DNA of 64,000 bases from Rhizobiales bacterium Ga0077545 (GTDB lineage: Bacteria; Pseudomonadota; Alphaproteobacteria; Rhizobiales; Methylopilaceae). The DNA is taken from positions 248,001-312,000 of the forward strand of contig LNEV01000009.1 in assembly GCA_001464335.1 (NCBI GenBank). The letters run 5' to 3'. Below the pieces are notes generated by a model that saw nothing but the letters and a program-made list of their open reading frames with translations, made no database searches and had not been told where the DNA came from. The stretch's first letter is position 1. Every line of letters begins with the position of its first letter. This document shows, piece by piece, positions 1-8,977 of the stretch. Both the position numbers and the translations under genes were made by a program.

Positions 1-699
1 AAAACGCGTCACCTGCCGATCCTGCTCATTGCCGAGCAGGAGGACACGGGCAGGGTGCTTCGCGGTCTCGATATGGGCGTGAACGATTATGTGCTGCGCC
101 CGATCGATCCGAACGAGCTCATCGCCCGTGTCATGACGCAGATCCGGCGCAAGCGTTACGCCGACCGCTTGCGCACCAACTACCAGCAGAGTCTTGAACT
201 CGCTCTGACCGACCCGCTGACCGGCCTGTACAATCGCCGTTACATGGAAACGCATATCGAGACCTTGGCCGAGCGCGCCCGGCAGAGCCACCGCCCGTTC
301 AGCCTCGTGATGCTCGACATCGACCACTTCAAGCCGGTCAACGATACTTACGGCCATGACGCAGGCGACGAGGTGCTGCGTGAATTCGCGCTGCGTATCC
401 AGCACAATCTCCGGGGCATCGATCTCGCTTGCCGTTTCGGCGGGGAAGAATTCGTGATCGTCATGCCCGATGCGGACATCGCTACGGCGCAGGCCGTCGG
501 CGAGCGTCTGCGCGCCTACGTTGCCGCGGCGCCTTTCCTCGTGTCGAACGGCGAAACCCGACTGGATGTCACAATATCCGTTGGCGTTTCGACGCGTCTC
601 GATGGCGACCGGCCCGAGATGATCCTGAAGAGGGCAGACGAGGCCTTGTATCGGGCCAAGCGTTCGGGCCGGAATAGGGTCGTCACTGCTGCAGCATGA
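1..699 (+). CDS. pleD: PleD response regulator / diguanylate cyclase, 3' part only
   Basis: The gene is open at the left edge, so only the last 232 residues are visible. They hold the end of a second receiver domain (residues about 1-55, a KTRHLPILLIA-type stretch) and a complete GGDEF domain (about 70-230). The active-site motif is GGEEF, and an RGID sequence five residues upstream matches the RxxD inhibitory site for c-di-GMP product feedback. PleD makes c-di-GMP from two GTP when phosphorylated and controls the motile-to-sessile switch. The pleD-rpmG adjacency is typical of Hyphomicrobiales. The enzyme should be active, because catalytic and inhibitory motifs are both intact. Confidence 0.93.
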   Translation, partial: KTRHLPILLIAEQEDTGRVLRGLDMGVNDYVLRPIDPNELIARVMTQIRRKRYADRLRTNYQQSLELALTDPLTGLYNRRYMETHIETLAERARQSHRPFSLVMLDIDHFKPVNDTYGHDAGDEVLREFALRIQHNLRGIDLACRFGGEEFVIVMPDADIATAQAVGERLRAYVAAAPFLVSNGETRLDVTISVGVSTRLDGDRPEMILKRADEALYRAKRSGRNRVVTAAA

Positions 700-794
700 C
701 AGCAAGATGCTTGCCGCGGTAAGCTTAAATTTTTAGGTTTACAAGCGTGCTGCTCTACTAATTCGCTAATTCCATTGCGCGAAATTGATTAAAC

Positions 795-987
795 TATAAT
801 CTTAGGGTGCATTCAGGGCCGGACTTGTCCGGCACCTGATGGACTTCACGGAACAAACAGGTCCGCCGCATCTCCTGTGTTGCGTGAGGTTGGTCGGTGG
901 GAGTGGTCTGGTGGCCTCAAACTGATGGCCGCTCCCCCGACCCCCAATTTCCCAACAAAAAAGCCGGTGCTGAGCACCGGCTTTTTT
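795..987 (+). ncRNA. Candidate small RNA between pleD and rpmG
   Basis: The 315-base gap between pleD and rpmG has no convincing ORF but looks like an independent transcription unit. A perfect TATAAT lies at 795-800. The -35 region is weak (CCATTG at 772-777, 17-nt spacing). Downstream come a perfect hairpin at 818-833 (GCCGGA, loop CTTG, TCCGGC), a long imperfect stem between GGTCGG at 892-897 and CCGACC at 937-942, and an intrinsic terminator at 957-987. The transcript would be about 180 nt. It does not carry the SRP RNA loop sequence, and I could not match it to 6S RNA. The call is an inference from promoter, structure and terminator. Confidence 0.45.
957..987. terminator. Bidirectional intrinsic terminator (rpmG and candidate sRNA)
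   Basis: Six A, GCCGGTGC, loop TGA, GCACCGGC, six T: a perfect 14-bp stem with a T-run in both directions. It ends rpmG on the minus strand and any plus-strand transcript from the pleD side. Confidence 0.9.
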
Positions 988-1013
988 GTTTCAATAATCG
1001 GGCCTTGGCCGGA

Positions 1014-1181
1014 TTACTTGATCTTCGCTTCGCGGAATTCCACGTGCTTGCGCGCAACCGGATCGTACTTCTTGAGCACGAGCTTGTCGGTCATCGTGCG
1101 CGCGTTCTTCTTGGTAACGTAAAAGAAGCCCGTGTCAGCCGAGCTGATGAGCTTGATCTTGATCATGGCGGACTTTGCCAT
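1014..1181 (-). CDS. rpmG: 50S ribosomal protein L33
   Basis: A 55-residue basic protein beginning [11 protein letters not shown] and ending EFREAKIK, which matches alphaproteobacterial L33 along its whole length. It contains [13 protein letters not shown] and [10 protein letters not shown], the core of the family. It binds 23S rRNA near the E site of the large subunit. No zinc-binding CxxC pairs are present, so this is the cysteine-free form that does not depend on zinc. A GAGG ribosome-binding site lies about 8 nt upstream of the ATG. The gene is monocistronic, with a strong terminator 26 nt beyond its stop codon. Confidence 0.95.
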   Translation of the reverse strand: MAKSAMIKIKLISSADTGFFYVTKKNARTMTDKLVLKKYDPVARKHVEFREAKIK

Positions 1182-1293
1182 CGTATAAAACCTCGGCTGG
1201 CGCCCAAGGGCGCACGGAGCAAATCGGAAGCGCGCAACCTACGCATCGCGGGCGGCAAGTCAAGGCTGAGGGGCCACAAAGTCCCGGAAAGCG

Positions 1294-2016
1294 CTAGATT
1301 TCGAGGCGATGGAGCACGCCGCCGCGCGAGCGGAAGAACGGCACCGGCGCATCGGAATCGATCCCCGTTTCAAGCCGCAGCTGCAATTCATCGAGGACGA
1401 TGCGGGTGATCGCGTGGAGGTTCATCTCCCGCGTTTCCTCAAAAGTCGCCCAGCGCAGATCGACGAGTTCCGCATCCGGATGGATCGTGCCCTCGAAGCT
1501 GAGGCACACCCGCGAGGCATCGGCGGCAAAGAACCGGGTGTCGTAGCGGCGTGAGAGGCCGGGCGGTGTCACCGAGCGCGCAACCAGCCAGATATCGTCG
1601 AGGGTCGGCGTGACGCTTTTCTCGGCGAACAAGGACCAGTCTCCCTGCAAAGGGCCCTTGGGCGGGGTCAATTCGCCAACCATCAGGCCGGTCTCCTCCG
1701 CGAGTTCGCGGATGGCGGCAAGTGCATAGGCACGCGCACGGGCCGGGGACGGCCGGGATACGGCACGCTGAAGGTGCGCTTCGACATGGCCGCTCAGGCG
1801 GCCCAGAGCCAAAACGCGGGAATCGTAGGCCTCGACCTTACCTCCCGGAAACACGAAATAGCCTGGCATGAACGCCAGATTCCGATGGCGCTGCCCGAGC
1901 AGGATGCGCGGTTCGGCCCCCGACCGATCGACAAGAATAAGCGTTGCGGCGTCGCGCGGGTGGCGCTGCGAGGGGTGGAAGGCCGGGCGGGGCTGATCCG
2001 TCAGTCCCGGATTCAT
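1294..2016 (-). CDS. NUDIX hydrolase, long-insert (NUDT19-like) type
   Basis: A 240-residue protein with a Nudix fold. PGGKVE and REAEET-like RELAEETGL supply the Nudix box, but about 40 residues separate the two halves, as in the NUDT19/RP2-like branch rather than the compact 23-residue box. Members hydrolyse nucleoside diphosphates linked to another group, often CoA derivatives; the substrate here is not predictable. The ATG at 2016 was chosen. A TTG at 2049 would overlap the stop of the upstream DUF983 gene (TTGA) and add 11 residues, and coupling through it is possible. It is the last gene of the rnr-DUF983-nudix run. Confidence 0.82.
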   Translation of the reverse strand: MNPGLTDQPRPAFHPSQRHPRDAATLILVDRSGAEPRILLGQRHRNLAFMPGYFVFPGGKVEAYDSRVLALGRLSGHVEAHLQRAVSRPSPARARAYALAAIRELAEETGLMVGELTPPKGPLQGDWSLFAEKSVTPTLDDIWLVARSVTPPGLSRRYDTRFFAADASRVCLSFEGTIHPDAELVDLRWATFEETREMNLHAITRIVLDELQLRLETGIDSDAPVPFFRSRGGVLHRLEI

Positions 2017-2045
2017 GTCCGAAACAAGCCAGTTCTGAGCGAGGT

Positions 2046-2483
2046 TCAAGTTCCGGCAACCGGCTTAAGTTCGGGCGCGGGTTCGAGCGCCTCGGGTGAG
2101 TTCGGATCGAAACCGTGCATCTTCAGCGCCCATTGAAGGCCGATCAGCGCGCCTTTCACGGGCGGCAGCAGAAGAAGGCAAAGAGCCGCAGTCAGCGGCA
2201 GCCAGATGGCGGCCTGCAGGTAGAGATCGAGCGGATAGTTCTTTTCTATCACCAGAACGAGGCCGACGAGGATGTGGCCGACGATGGTGATGACCACATA
2301 GGGCGGGGCGTCGTCGGCGCGATGATGATAGAGCGCCTCGCCGCAGGCCGGGCAGTGATTGTTCACCTTTAGGAAGGCACGAAAAGCCTTTCCTTCTCCG
2401 CATTTCGGGCAGCGCAGCCGCAGTCCACGGCCGACAGCCGCCGAAATTTTGCGAGGGGTGGTCTCGTCGCTGCTCGATGCCAT
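2046..2483 (-). CDS. DUF983 family membrane protein with zinc-ribbon motif
   Basis: 145 residues. The N-terminal part has two cysteine pairs, CPKC near residue 25 and CPAC near 44, as expected for a small zinc ribbon. Two hydrophobic segments follow (about 62-80 and 88-110), then a short hydrophilic tail rich in P and E. This is the standard DUF983 architecture in Alphaproteobacteria. Molecular function is unknown. Its ATG shares one base with the rnr stop codon (TGATG), indicating translational coupling to RNase R, an arrangement often seen in this order. Confidence 0.85.
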   Translation of the reverse strand: MASSSDETTPRKISAAVGRGLRLRCPKCGEGKAFRAFLKVNNHCPACGEALYHHRADDAPPYVVITIVGHILVGLVLVIEKNYPLDLYLQAAIWLPLTAALCLLLLPPVKGALIGLQWALKMHGFDPNSPEALEPAPELKPVAGT

Positions 2484-4759
2484 CAGCGTCTTGTCCTCTG
2501 GCCTGGGCGTTTTGGGCGCTCATCAGCCCGGCTGCGCCTTTGGCCGCGTTTTCCGCGTCCCGGAGGCTTCATCTTGCGCCCCTTAGATAGGATTTCGAAG
2601 CGCAGGGCACCAGCCACGGGCGCCGCTTCAACCAGCCGCACCTCGACCTCGTCACCAAGGCGGAAGCCTTCGCCTGTCCGCTCGCCGATCAGCGCGTGCT
2701 GCGCCTCGTCGTGGACGTAATAATCCGTGCCGATGGTGGAGGCGGGGATAAATCCCGAAGCGCCGGTCTCGGCGAGAGAAACAAACAGCCCCGAGCGCGT
2801 GACGCCTGAGATTCGTCCCGCGAATTTGGCGCCCACGCGGTCGGCGAGGTGATGGGCAATGAGGCGGTCCACGGTCTCGCGCTCCGCCGCCATCGCTCGG
2901 CGCTCGGCCGCAGAGATCGACGCGCTGATTTCCGCAAGCTGGGCAGGCGTCGTCGTCGCGGGCAGGCCGTCTTCACCGAAATCGTGCGCGCGGATCAAGG
3001 CGCGATGGACGATCAGGTCCGCATAGCGGCGGATCGGCGACGTGAAATGTGCGTACTTTTTGAGGTTCAGGCCGAAATGGCCGTAATTCTCGGCGGAATA
3101 TTCGGCCTGCGCCTGCGAGCGAAGAATGACCTCGTTGACGATCTGCTGGTGCTCGGTGCCCTCGACCTGCTTCAGCACGCGGTTGAAATGCGCCGGCTTC
3201 AACGTCTCGGACGGAGCGAACGGGATGTCGAGGCTTTCGAGGAATTCCCGCAGCGCGACGGCTTTCTCGAGCGAAGGTGCGTCATGGACACGGAAAATCA
3301 GCGGCGTTCGCTTCGCGACCAGCGTTTCGGCTGCGGCCACGTTCGCCTGGATCATGAACTCTTCGATGAGGCGATGCGCGTCCAGCCGCGGCGGCACGAT
3401 AACCCGCGACACCGCGCTGTTCTCGTCCAGCAGGATCTTCCGCTCCGGCAAATCGAGATCGAGAGGACCGCGTGCATCGCGCGCGCCGCCCAGCGCCTTG
3501 TAGGCGGCCCAAAGAGGCTTCAGGACGGTGTCGAGGATGGGGCCTGTTACGTCGTCGGGCACGCCGTCGATCGCGGCTTGCGCTTGCGGATAAGCGAGCT
3601 TGGCCGCCGAGCGCATGAGAACGCGGTGAAAACTATGTCCCTTCTTCTTGCCGTTCGCATCGAAAATCATGCGTACGGCAAGGGCCGGGCGGTCTTCATG
3701 CGCGCGCAGCGAACACAGATCGTTCGAGATCCGTTCCGGCAGCATCGGCACGACGCGGTCCGGGAAATAAACCGAATTGCCGCGCAGATAGGCTTCGCGG
3801 TCGAGCGCTGTTCCGGGCTGCACATAGCCCGACACGTCTGCAATGGCGACGGTAACGATGAAACCGCCGGGATTGTCCGCAGCGGTGTCCGGTTCGGCAT
3901 GGACCGCGTCGTCGTGGTCCTTCGCGTCGGCGGGATCGATGGTCACCAGCGGCAGCGACCGCCAGTCCTCGCGGGTGCCGAGCGTCGCGGGTTTGGCGGC
4001 ATCGGCCTCCGCCAGCACCTCTTTGGGAAACACGTTCGGAATGCTGTGCGCGTGGATGGCGACGAGGCTGATCGCCTTTTCGCTTGTCAGCGAGCCGAGC
4101 TTTTCGCGCACGCGCGCGGTCGGAGCGCCGTAGCGGCCCTGCTTGAGAATATCGACGGAAACGAGATCGCCGTCGTCTGCGCCGCCTTCCTCGCCGGGCG
4201 CGATTTCAAGCGTGCGTCCGAGCTTCTTCTTGTCGACGGGCTCAATGAAGCCGCCTCCGCCGCGCCGCGGACGGAAAATGCCAAGTTGCCGCTCGCTTTC
4301 GCGGGTCAGAACCTTGATGACGCGGCCAAGGTAATCGGGCCCTTCATCGTTGTTACGCTCCGTGCGCAGCAGCGCACGGTCGCCGACGCCCGGCGCAAAT
4401 TCCGGCTTCTTTCCCCGGCGCGGAATGACGACGAGAATGCGCGGCGGCGCACCGAATTCGTCCTCGTTCCATTCGGTTGGAATGGCGATGAGGTCGCCAT
4501 CGTCGTCGCGGGACTGGATGTCGGCCAGCACAACGGGAGGCACATGCCCAGGCTTGTGCATACGGCGGTTTTTGCGGCTGACGGAGCCTTCCTGCTCCAT
4601 CTCTTTCAACAGCGCCTTCAGCGCGATCTTCGCCGCGCCGCCCTTGATGTTGAAGGCCTTGCCGATTTCTCGCTTGCCGACCTTGCCCGACTGGCTGGCA
4701 ATGAAGGCCGCGATATCTTCCTTCGAGGGTAGTTCGGGGCTTTTTTTCGGGGCTGCCAA
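2483..4759 (-). CDS. rnr: Ribonuclease R
   Basis: 758 residues. An N-terminal winged-helix-like region (about 1-65) is followed by OB/cold-shock domains, the RNB catalytic domain (about 270-600) and a C-terminal S1 domain, ending in a basic RGKRGQRRSR-type tail. The RNB core carries TIDPADAKDHDDA, with the clustered aspartates that bind Mg2+, and DLCSLRAHEDRPAL. RNase R degrades structured RNA 3' to 5' and acts in rRNA, mRNA and tmRNA-linked quality control. It lies 12 nt downstream of topA on the same strand, so the two are probably co-transcribed. Confidence 0.96.
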   Translation of the reverse strand: MAAPKKSPELPSKEDIAAFIASQSGKVGKREIGKAFNIKGGAAKIALKALLKEMEQEGSVSRKNRRMHKPGHVPPVVLADIQSRDDDGDLIAIPTEWNEDEFGAPPRILVVIPRRGKKPEFAPGVGDRALLRTERNNDEGPDYLGRVIKVLTRESERQLGIFRPRRGGGGFIEPVDKKKLGRTLEIAPGEEGGADDGDLVSVDILKQGRYGAPTARVREKLGSLTSEKAISLVAIHAHSIPNVFPKEVLAEADAAKPATLGTREDWRSLPLVTIDPADAKDHDDAVHAEPDTAADNPGGFIVTVAIADVSGYVQPGTALDREAYLRGNSVYFPDRVVPMLPERISNDLCSLRAHEDRPALAVRMIFDANGKKKGHSFHRVLMRSAAKLAYPQAQAAIDGVPDDVTGPILDTVLKPLWAAYKALGGARDARGPLDLDLPERKILLDENSAVSRVIVPPRLDAHRLIEEFMIQANVAAAETLVAKRTPLIFRVHDAPSLEKAVALREFLESLDIPFAPSETLKPAHFNRVLKQVEGTEHQQIVNEVILRSQAQAEYSAENYGHFGLNLKKYAHFTSPIRRYADLIVHRALIRAHDFGEDGLPATTTPAQLAEISASISAAERRAMAAERETVDRLIAHHLADRVGAKFAGRISGVTRSGLFVSLAETGASGFIPASTIGTDYYVHDEAQHALIGERTGEGFRLGDEVEVRLVEAAPVAGALRFEILSKGRKMKPPGRGKRGQRRSRADERPKRPGQRTRR

Positions 4760-4771
4760 ATAAGTTGTCCG

Positions 4772-7444
4772 TCAGGTCGCGGCGCTGGCTTTGGCGGACT
4801 TCTTCGCCGGGGGCTTTTTTGCAGCTGCTTTTTTCGCCGGAGCCTTCTTCTTGGCAGCGGGCTTTTTCGCAGCTGCTGCAGGCTTCGCTTTCGCCACCTT
4901 GCCGCGTTTTGCGGACGGTCCGGCCTCTGCCTTCGCCGCGATGAGCGAAATCGCTTCCTCAAGCGTCAGCGTGTCGGCATCGCGGCTGCGGGGAATCGTG
5001 GCGTTGATCTTGCCATGCGTGACGTAGGGACCGAACCGGCCCGCGCGCAGTGAGATGGGACCGCCATCGGGGTGATCGCCGAGAACCTTGGCGGGCGCGC
5101 CGAAGCGTCCGCGTGCGCCGCCGGCCTTCTTTTCGGCGATCACGGTCACGGCGCGGTTGAGGCCGACCTCGAACACTTCGTCGTCGGACTGAAGGTTCGC
5201 GTATGTGCCGTCATGCGCGACGTAGGGTCCGTAGCGGCCGATGCCCGCAACAATCGGCTTTCCGCTTTCCGGGTGCAGCCCGACCTCGCGTGGCAGTGCG
5301 AGGAGAGAAAGAGCTTTTTCAAGATCGATCTCGGCCGGCGGCCAGCCCTTCGGAATCGAGGAGCGTTTGGGCTTGTCGCCCTTCTCCACGGCTTCGCCGA
5401 GCTGGATATAGGCGCCGAAGCGTCCGTCGCGCACGGAGACATCGAGACCCGTTTCCGGGTCCGGTCCGAGCACACGCACGCCATCACCGCCGACACCGGC
5501 CTGGTCTTCCGCGCCGTTTGCCGGCGTCGCAAGCTGGCGGGTGTAGCGGCATTCTGGGTAATTCGAGCAGCCGATGAAGGCGCCGAATTTGCCGGTCTTC
5601 AGCGACAGGCGTCCGGTTCCGCACACCTGACACTGGCGCGGATCGCCGCCATCGGCACGCGCCGGGAAGATGTGCGGTCCGAGAAGCTCGTTCAGCGCTT
5701 CAAGAACTTCGGAGGTGCGCAGATCCTTCGTGCCGGAAATGGCGGCGTGGAAATCGCGCCAGAAGTCGCGCAGGACCTCTTTCCAGTCTAGCTCGTTGTT
5801 GGAAATCAGATCGAGCTTTTCTTCGAGGCCCGCCGTGAAATCGTATTCGACGTAACGACGGAAGAAACTTTCGAGGAAGGCGACGACGATGCGGCCCTTG
5901 TCCTGCGGGACGAGGCGCTTCTTGTCGAAGACGACATAGTCGCGGTCGCGCAGCACGCCGAGCGTCGATGCGTAGGTGGACGGGCGGCCGATGCCGAGCT
6001 CTTCCATCTTCTTGACGAGGCTTGCTTCGGTGTAGCGCGGCGGCGGCTCGGTGAAATGCTGCGTCGCCTTGATCTCGCGGCGGTCGAGGTCGTCATGGGC
6101 CGCGAGCGGTGGCAGGCGGCGACTGTCCTCGTCGTCCGAATCCTCGTCCTGGCTTTCCTGATAAAGCGCGAGGAAGCCGTCGAATGTCATGACCGTGCCG
6201 GTCGCGCGCAGTTCCAGACCGCGCCCGGCCGCATGGGCGACGATGTCGGCGGTCGTGCGTTCGACTTCGGCCGATTCCATCTGGCTTGCGACCGTGCGCT
6301 TCCAGATCAGTTCGTAGAGCGCGAACTGGTCGGGATCGAGCATGCGTTTCACGTCCGCGGGGCGGCGCGTGACATCGGTCGGCCGGATGGCTTCATGGGC
6401 CTCCTGCGCGTTCTTCGCTTTTGTCTTGTAAAGACGCGGTACGGCGGGAAGGTAGCGACTGTCGTAATTGCGGCCGATATAGCCGCGCACCGCCGAAACG
6501 GCCTCAGGCGCGATCTGCACGCCGTCGGTTCGCATATAGGTGATGAGACCGACCGTCTCGCCGCCGATATCGATGCCTTCATAGAGGCGCTGGGCCGTCC
6601 GCATCGTATTTGTGGCGGACATTCCGAGCTTGCGGGAGGCTTCCTGCTGCAGCGTCGACGTCGTGAAGGGCGGCCAGGGATGGCGCTTGCCGGGTTTCGA
6701 TTCGACCGAAGCAACGGTGAACTTTGCAAAATCGAGCGCGCGCTTGAAGGCTTCGGCTTCTTCGCGGGTGCCGACATCGAGGCGCGTGATCTTCTTGCCG
6801 TCGGCGCCGACCAGCCGGGCGTCGAAGGTTTCGCCCTTCTTCGTCGCAAGCGCGGCGACCAGCGACCAGTATTCCTGAGTGACAAAACTCTCGATTTCGA
6901 GTTCGCGGTCGCAGATCAGGCGCAGAGCGACCGATTGCACGCGACCCGCCGAGCGCGACCCCGGCAGTTTGCGCCAAAGCACCGGCGACAGCGTGAAACC
7001 CACAAGATAATCGAGCGCACGCCGTGCCAGATAGGCATCCACCAGCGCAGCATCGATCTCGCGCGGGTTCTTCATCGCTTCCAGCACCGATTGCTTGGTG
7101 ATGGCGTTGAAAACGACGCGCTCGATTTTCTGGTCCTTGAGGACTTTCTTGTCCCGCAGGATTTCCAGAACATGCCAGGAAATCGCTTCCCCCTCACGAT
7201 CGGGGTCGGTTGCGAGGATCAGACGGTCCGCGCCTTTGACGGCCCTGGCGATGTCCGAGATACGCTTCTGGGCTTTGGCATCGACTTCCCAAAGCATGTG
7301 GAAGTCCGCATCGGGGTCGACCGAGCCGTCCTTGGCCGGAAGGTCGCGGACGTGCCCATACGAGGCCAGAACCTCGTAGCCGGAGCCCAGATATTTGTTG
7401 ATCGTCTTGGCCTTTGCAGGCGACTCGACGATGACGACGTCCAT
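4772..7444 (-). CDS. topA: DNA topoisomerase I (type IA)
   Basis: 890 residues. The TOPRIM domain starts at the N-terminus (VIVESPAKAKTINKYLG) and has the metal motif TDPDREGEA. The catalytic tyrosine lies in LITYMRTDG. After the core come one four-cysteine zinc finger (CQVC ... CSNYPEC) and several topoisomerase C-terminal repeats of the GRFGPYV type. It relaxes negative supercoils by a single-strand break through a 5'-phosphotyrosine. The last 50 residues are a lysine/alanine/proline repeat resembling histone H1, common in this order and probably a DNA-binding tail. It starts the topA-rnr-DUF983-nudix unit. Confidence 0.97.
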   Translation of the reverse strand: MDVVIVESPAKAKTINKYLGSGYEVLASYGHVRDLPAKDGSVDPDADFHMLWEVDAKAQKRISDIARAVKGADRLILATDPDREGEAISWHVLEILRDKKVLKDQKIERVVFNAITKQSVLEAMKNPREIDAALVDAYLARRALDYLVGFTLSPVLWRKLPGSRSAGRVQSVALRLICDRELEIESFVTQEYWSLVAALATKKGETFDARLVGADGKKITRLDVGTREEAEAFKRALDFAKFTVASVESKPGKRHPWPPFTTSTLQQEASRKLGMSATNTMRTAQRLYEGIDIGGETVGLITYMRTDGVQIAPEAVSAVRGYIGRNYDSRYLPAVPRLYKTKAKNAQEAHEAIRPTDVTRRPADVKRMLDPDQFALYELIWKRTVASQMESAEVERTTADIVAHAAGRGLELRATGTVMTFDGFLALYQESQDEDSDDEDSRRLPPLAAHDDLDRREIKATQHFTEPPPRYTEASLVKKMEELGIGRPSTYASTLGVLRDRDYVVFDKKRLVPQDKGRIVVAFLESFFRRYVEYDFTAGLEEKLDLISNNELDWKEVLRDFWRDFHAAISGTKDLRTSEVLEALNELLGPHIFPARADGGDPRQCQVCGTGRLSLKTGKFGAFIGCSNYPECRYTRQLATPANGAEDQAGVGGDGVRVLGPDPETGLDVSVRDGRFGAYIQLGEAVEKGDKPKRSSIPKGWPPAEIDLEKALSLLALPREVGLHPESGKPIVAGIGRYGPYVAHDGTYANLQSDDEVFEVGLNRAVTVIAEKKAGGARGRFGAPAKVLGDHPDGGPISLRAGRFGPYVTHGKINATIPRSRDADTLTLEEAISLIAAKAEAGPSAKRGKVAKAKPAAAAKKPAAKKKAPAKKAAAKKPPAKKSAKASAAT

Positions 7445-7632
7445 GCGTTTCTCGGTTTCAAAAGCAAAGCCGGGCGAGCCCGTGGAGAGGGCGGAACATG
7501 GTGAAGCGCAGCCGCGCTGTCAAACGGCGACGGTTCCACAAGGCCCGCCACCTCTCATGGTTGTGTTGCATCTATCGTTGCAATCTAAGATATATATGGG
7601 CTAAGCGGACAACCGGAAATGGTGGAAAAGGG

Positions 7633-7869
7633 ATGCGAAGCCATCCCACTCAGGAAACGGGATTTTTGGGGCTGGACATGGATTCGGGCGGGCACGGCGA
7701 CACGGCAACTCCTAACGCGGGCAAGACAGAAACCGCGCGGTACATCGCTGAAATGACACAACAAATGTCCCTTATGGCCAAACGCGCCGATCTGGAAATC
7801 ATTGCCTATCTGCTGGAGCTTGCCCGGCTTGAAGCCGAGGACACCGCCCAGAAGGGCGAACTCACATAA
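7633..7869 (+). CDS. Small conserved hypothetical protein
   Basis: About 78 residues with no recognised domain. The C-terminal half is one amphipathic helix (TARYIAEMTQQMSLMAKRAD, continuing to LELARLEAED), the pattern of a small, conserved, uncharacterised Hyphomicrobiales family. The N-terminal half is glycine-rich and variable. The start is uncertain: ATG at 7633 has GGTGG 7 nt upstream, while ATG at 7678 has GGGG at similar spacing and would give 63 residues. It is divergent from topA. Its last 8 bases overlap the end of the convergent dprA gene. Confidence 0.65.
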   Translation: MRSHPTQETGFLGLDMDSGGHGDTATPNAGKTETARYIAEMTQQMSLMAKRADLEIIAYLLELARLEAEDTAQKGELT

Positions 7870-8977
7870 GGCTGACGCGGCCTCCGGCATGCCGTTCGAG
7901 ACGGCCGGCAAGTTCTAGCTCCAGCAGGACAAGCTGGACGCTTCGCGCGGGAGCTTTGGACAGACGAACAATCGAATCGACATGTGCTGGAGAGGGCCCG
8001 AGCAGATCCAGGATTTGCGCGCGGACGGCATCTTCGCCACCTGATTCGGCGGATGGCTCGGCTTCTTCGGCCAGCGGAAACAGATCAAGGCTTGGCTGCG
8101 ACCATCGCAAGGAAGGCTCGATCGCCTCGAGCACATGTTCGGACGACGTGATCAACGTCGCGCCATCGCGCAGAAGGCGATTCGAACCTTCGCAGCGCGG
8201 GTCGAGCGGGGAGCCGGGCGCCGCCATCACCTCGCGTCCCATCTCATTGGCAAGCCGCGCAGTAATAAGTGAGCCGGAGCGCAGCGCAGCCTCAACGACG
8301 ACAACACCGCGTGAAAGACCCGCAATGATGCGGTTGCGGCGCGGAAAATCGCGTGCCCGCGGCTCCCAGCCAAGCGGCATTTCCGAAACGGCGGCACCGC
8401 CGGTGGCAACGATTTCGCGAAGCAGGGATTCGTTCTCGGCGGGATAGATTCGGGTCAGGCCTCCGGCGAGAACCGCCACGGTGCCGGTCGTCAGGCTCGC
8501 CTGATGGGCTGCCGTGTCGATCCCACGCGCAAGGCCCGACGCGATCACCAGACCGGTTTCGCCAAGCTCCTGTGCAAGGCGAGTCGCGAATGTCCGCCCC
8601 GCAGCCGAAGCGTTGCGGGCCCCGACAATCCCGATCATCGGCCTGGTCAGACAATCGCTCGCGCCGAGCACCGTCAGGAGAGGGGGCGGTGCGTCGGCCG
8701 ACGCCAAAGCCAGAGGGTAATCGGCCTCGCCAAGAGCTATGAGACGCCCGCCGAGGCGCCCGAGCGCCTGAAATTCGCGCTCCGCATCGGCGATGCTGCA
8801 AATCCGTGGTGCGCCGCCGCCTTTGCGCGCCAAAGCGGGAATGGCGTCGAGCGCGGCGTTGGCGGTCCCAAACCGCTGCATCAGCCCGGCGAAGGTGCGC
8901 GGACCGATGTTCTCCGTACGGATAAGGCGCAGCCAGGCGAGCCTCTCCGCGTCGGTCAGATGGCGCGGCACGCTCAC
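7862..8977 (-). CDS. dprA: DNA-processing protein DprA
   Basis: 371 residues. An N-terminal helical segment ([16 protein letters not shown]) is followed by the Rossmann-like DprA domain with [22 protein letters not shown] and RNRIIAGLS, and a C-terminal winged helix (about 305-371). DprA loads RecA onto incoming single-stranded DNA during natural transformation and is widely conserved even where competence is unproven. Its ATG overlaps the plsY stop by 4 nt (ATGA), so it is the distal gene of the pyrB-pyrC-plsY-dprA unit. Confidence 0.95.
   Translation of the reverse strand: MSVPRHLTDAERLAWLRLIRTENIGPRTFAGLMQRFGTANAALDAIPALARKGGGAPRICSIADAEREFQALGRLGGRLIALGEADYPLALASADAPPPLLTVLGASDCLTRPMIGIVGARNASAAGRTFATRLAQELGETGLVIASGLARGIDTAAHQASLTTGTVAVLAGGLTRIYPAENESLLREIVATGGAAVSEMPLGWEPRARDFPRRNRIIAGLSRGVVVVEAALRSGSLITARLANEMGREVMAAPGSPLDPRCEGSNRLLRDGATLITSSEHVLEAIEPSLRWSQPSLDLFPLAEEAEPSAESGGEDAVRAQILDLLGPSPAHVDSIVRLSKAPARSVQLVLLELELAGRLERHAGGRVSLM

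Noticed and set aside
795-987. 28-codon ORF from ATG at 840 inside the candidate sRNA
   Set aside because: It has no ribosome-binding site and its composition is not coding-like; the RNA structures explain the sequence better.
2849-4732. 627-codon open frame on the plus strand opposite rnr
   Set aside because: The minus strand encodes an unmistakable RNase R; the opposite frame is an artefact of strong GC3 bias and its product matches no family.
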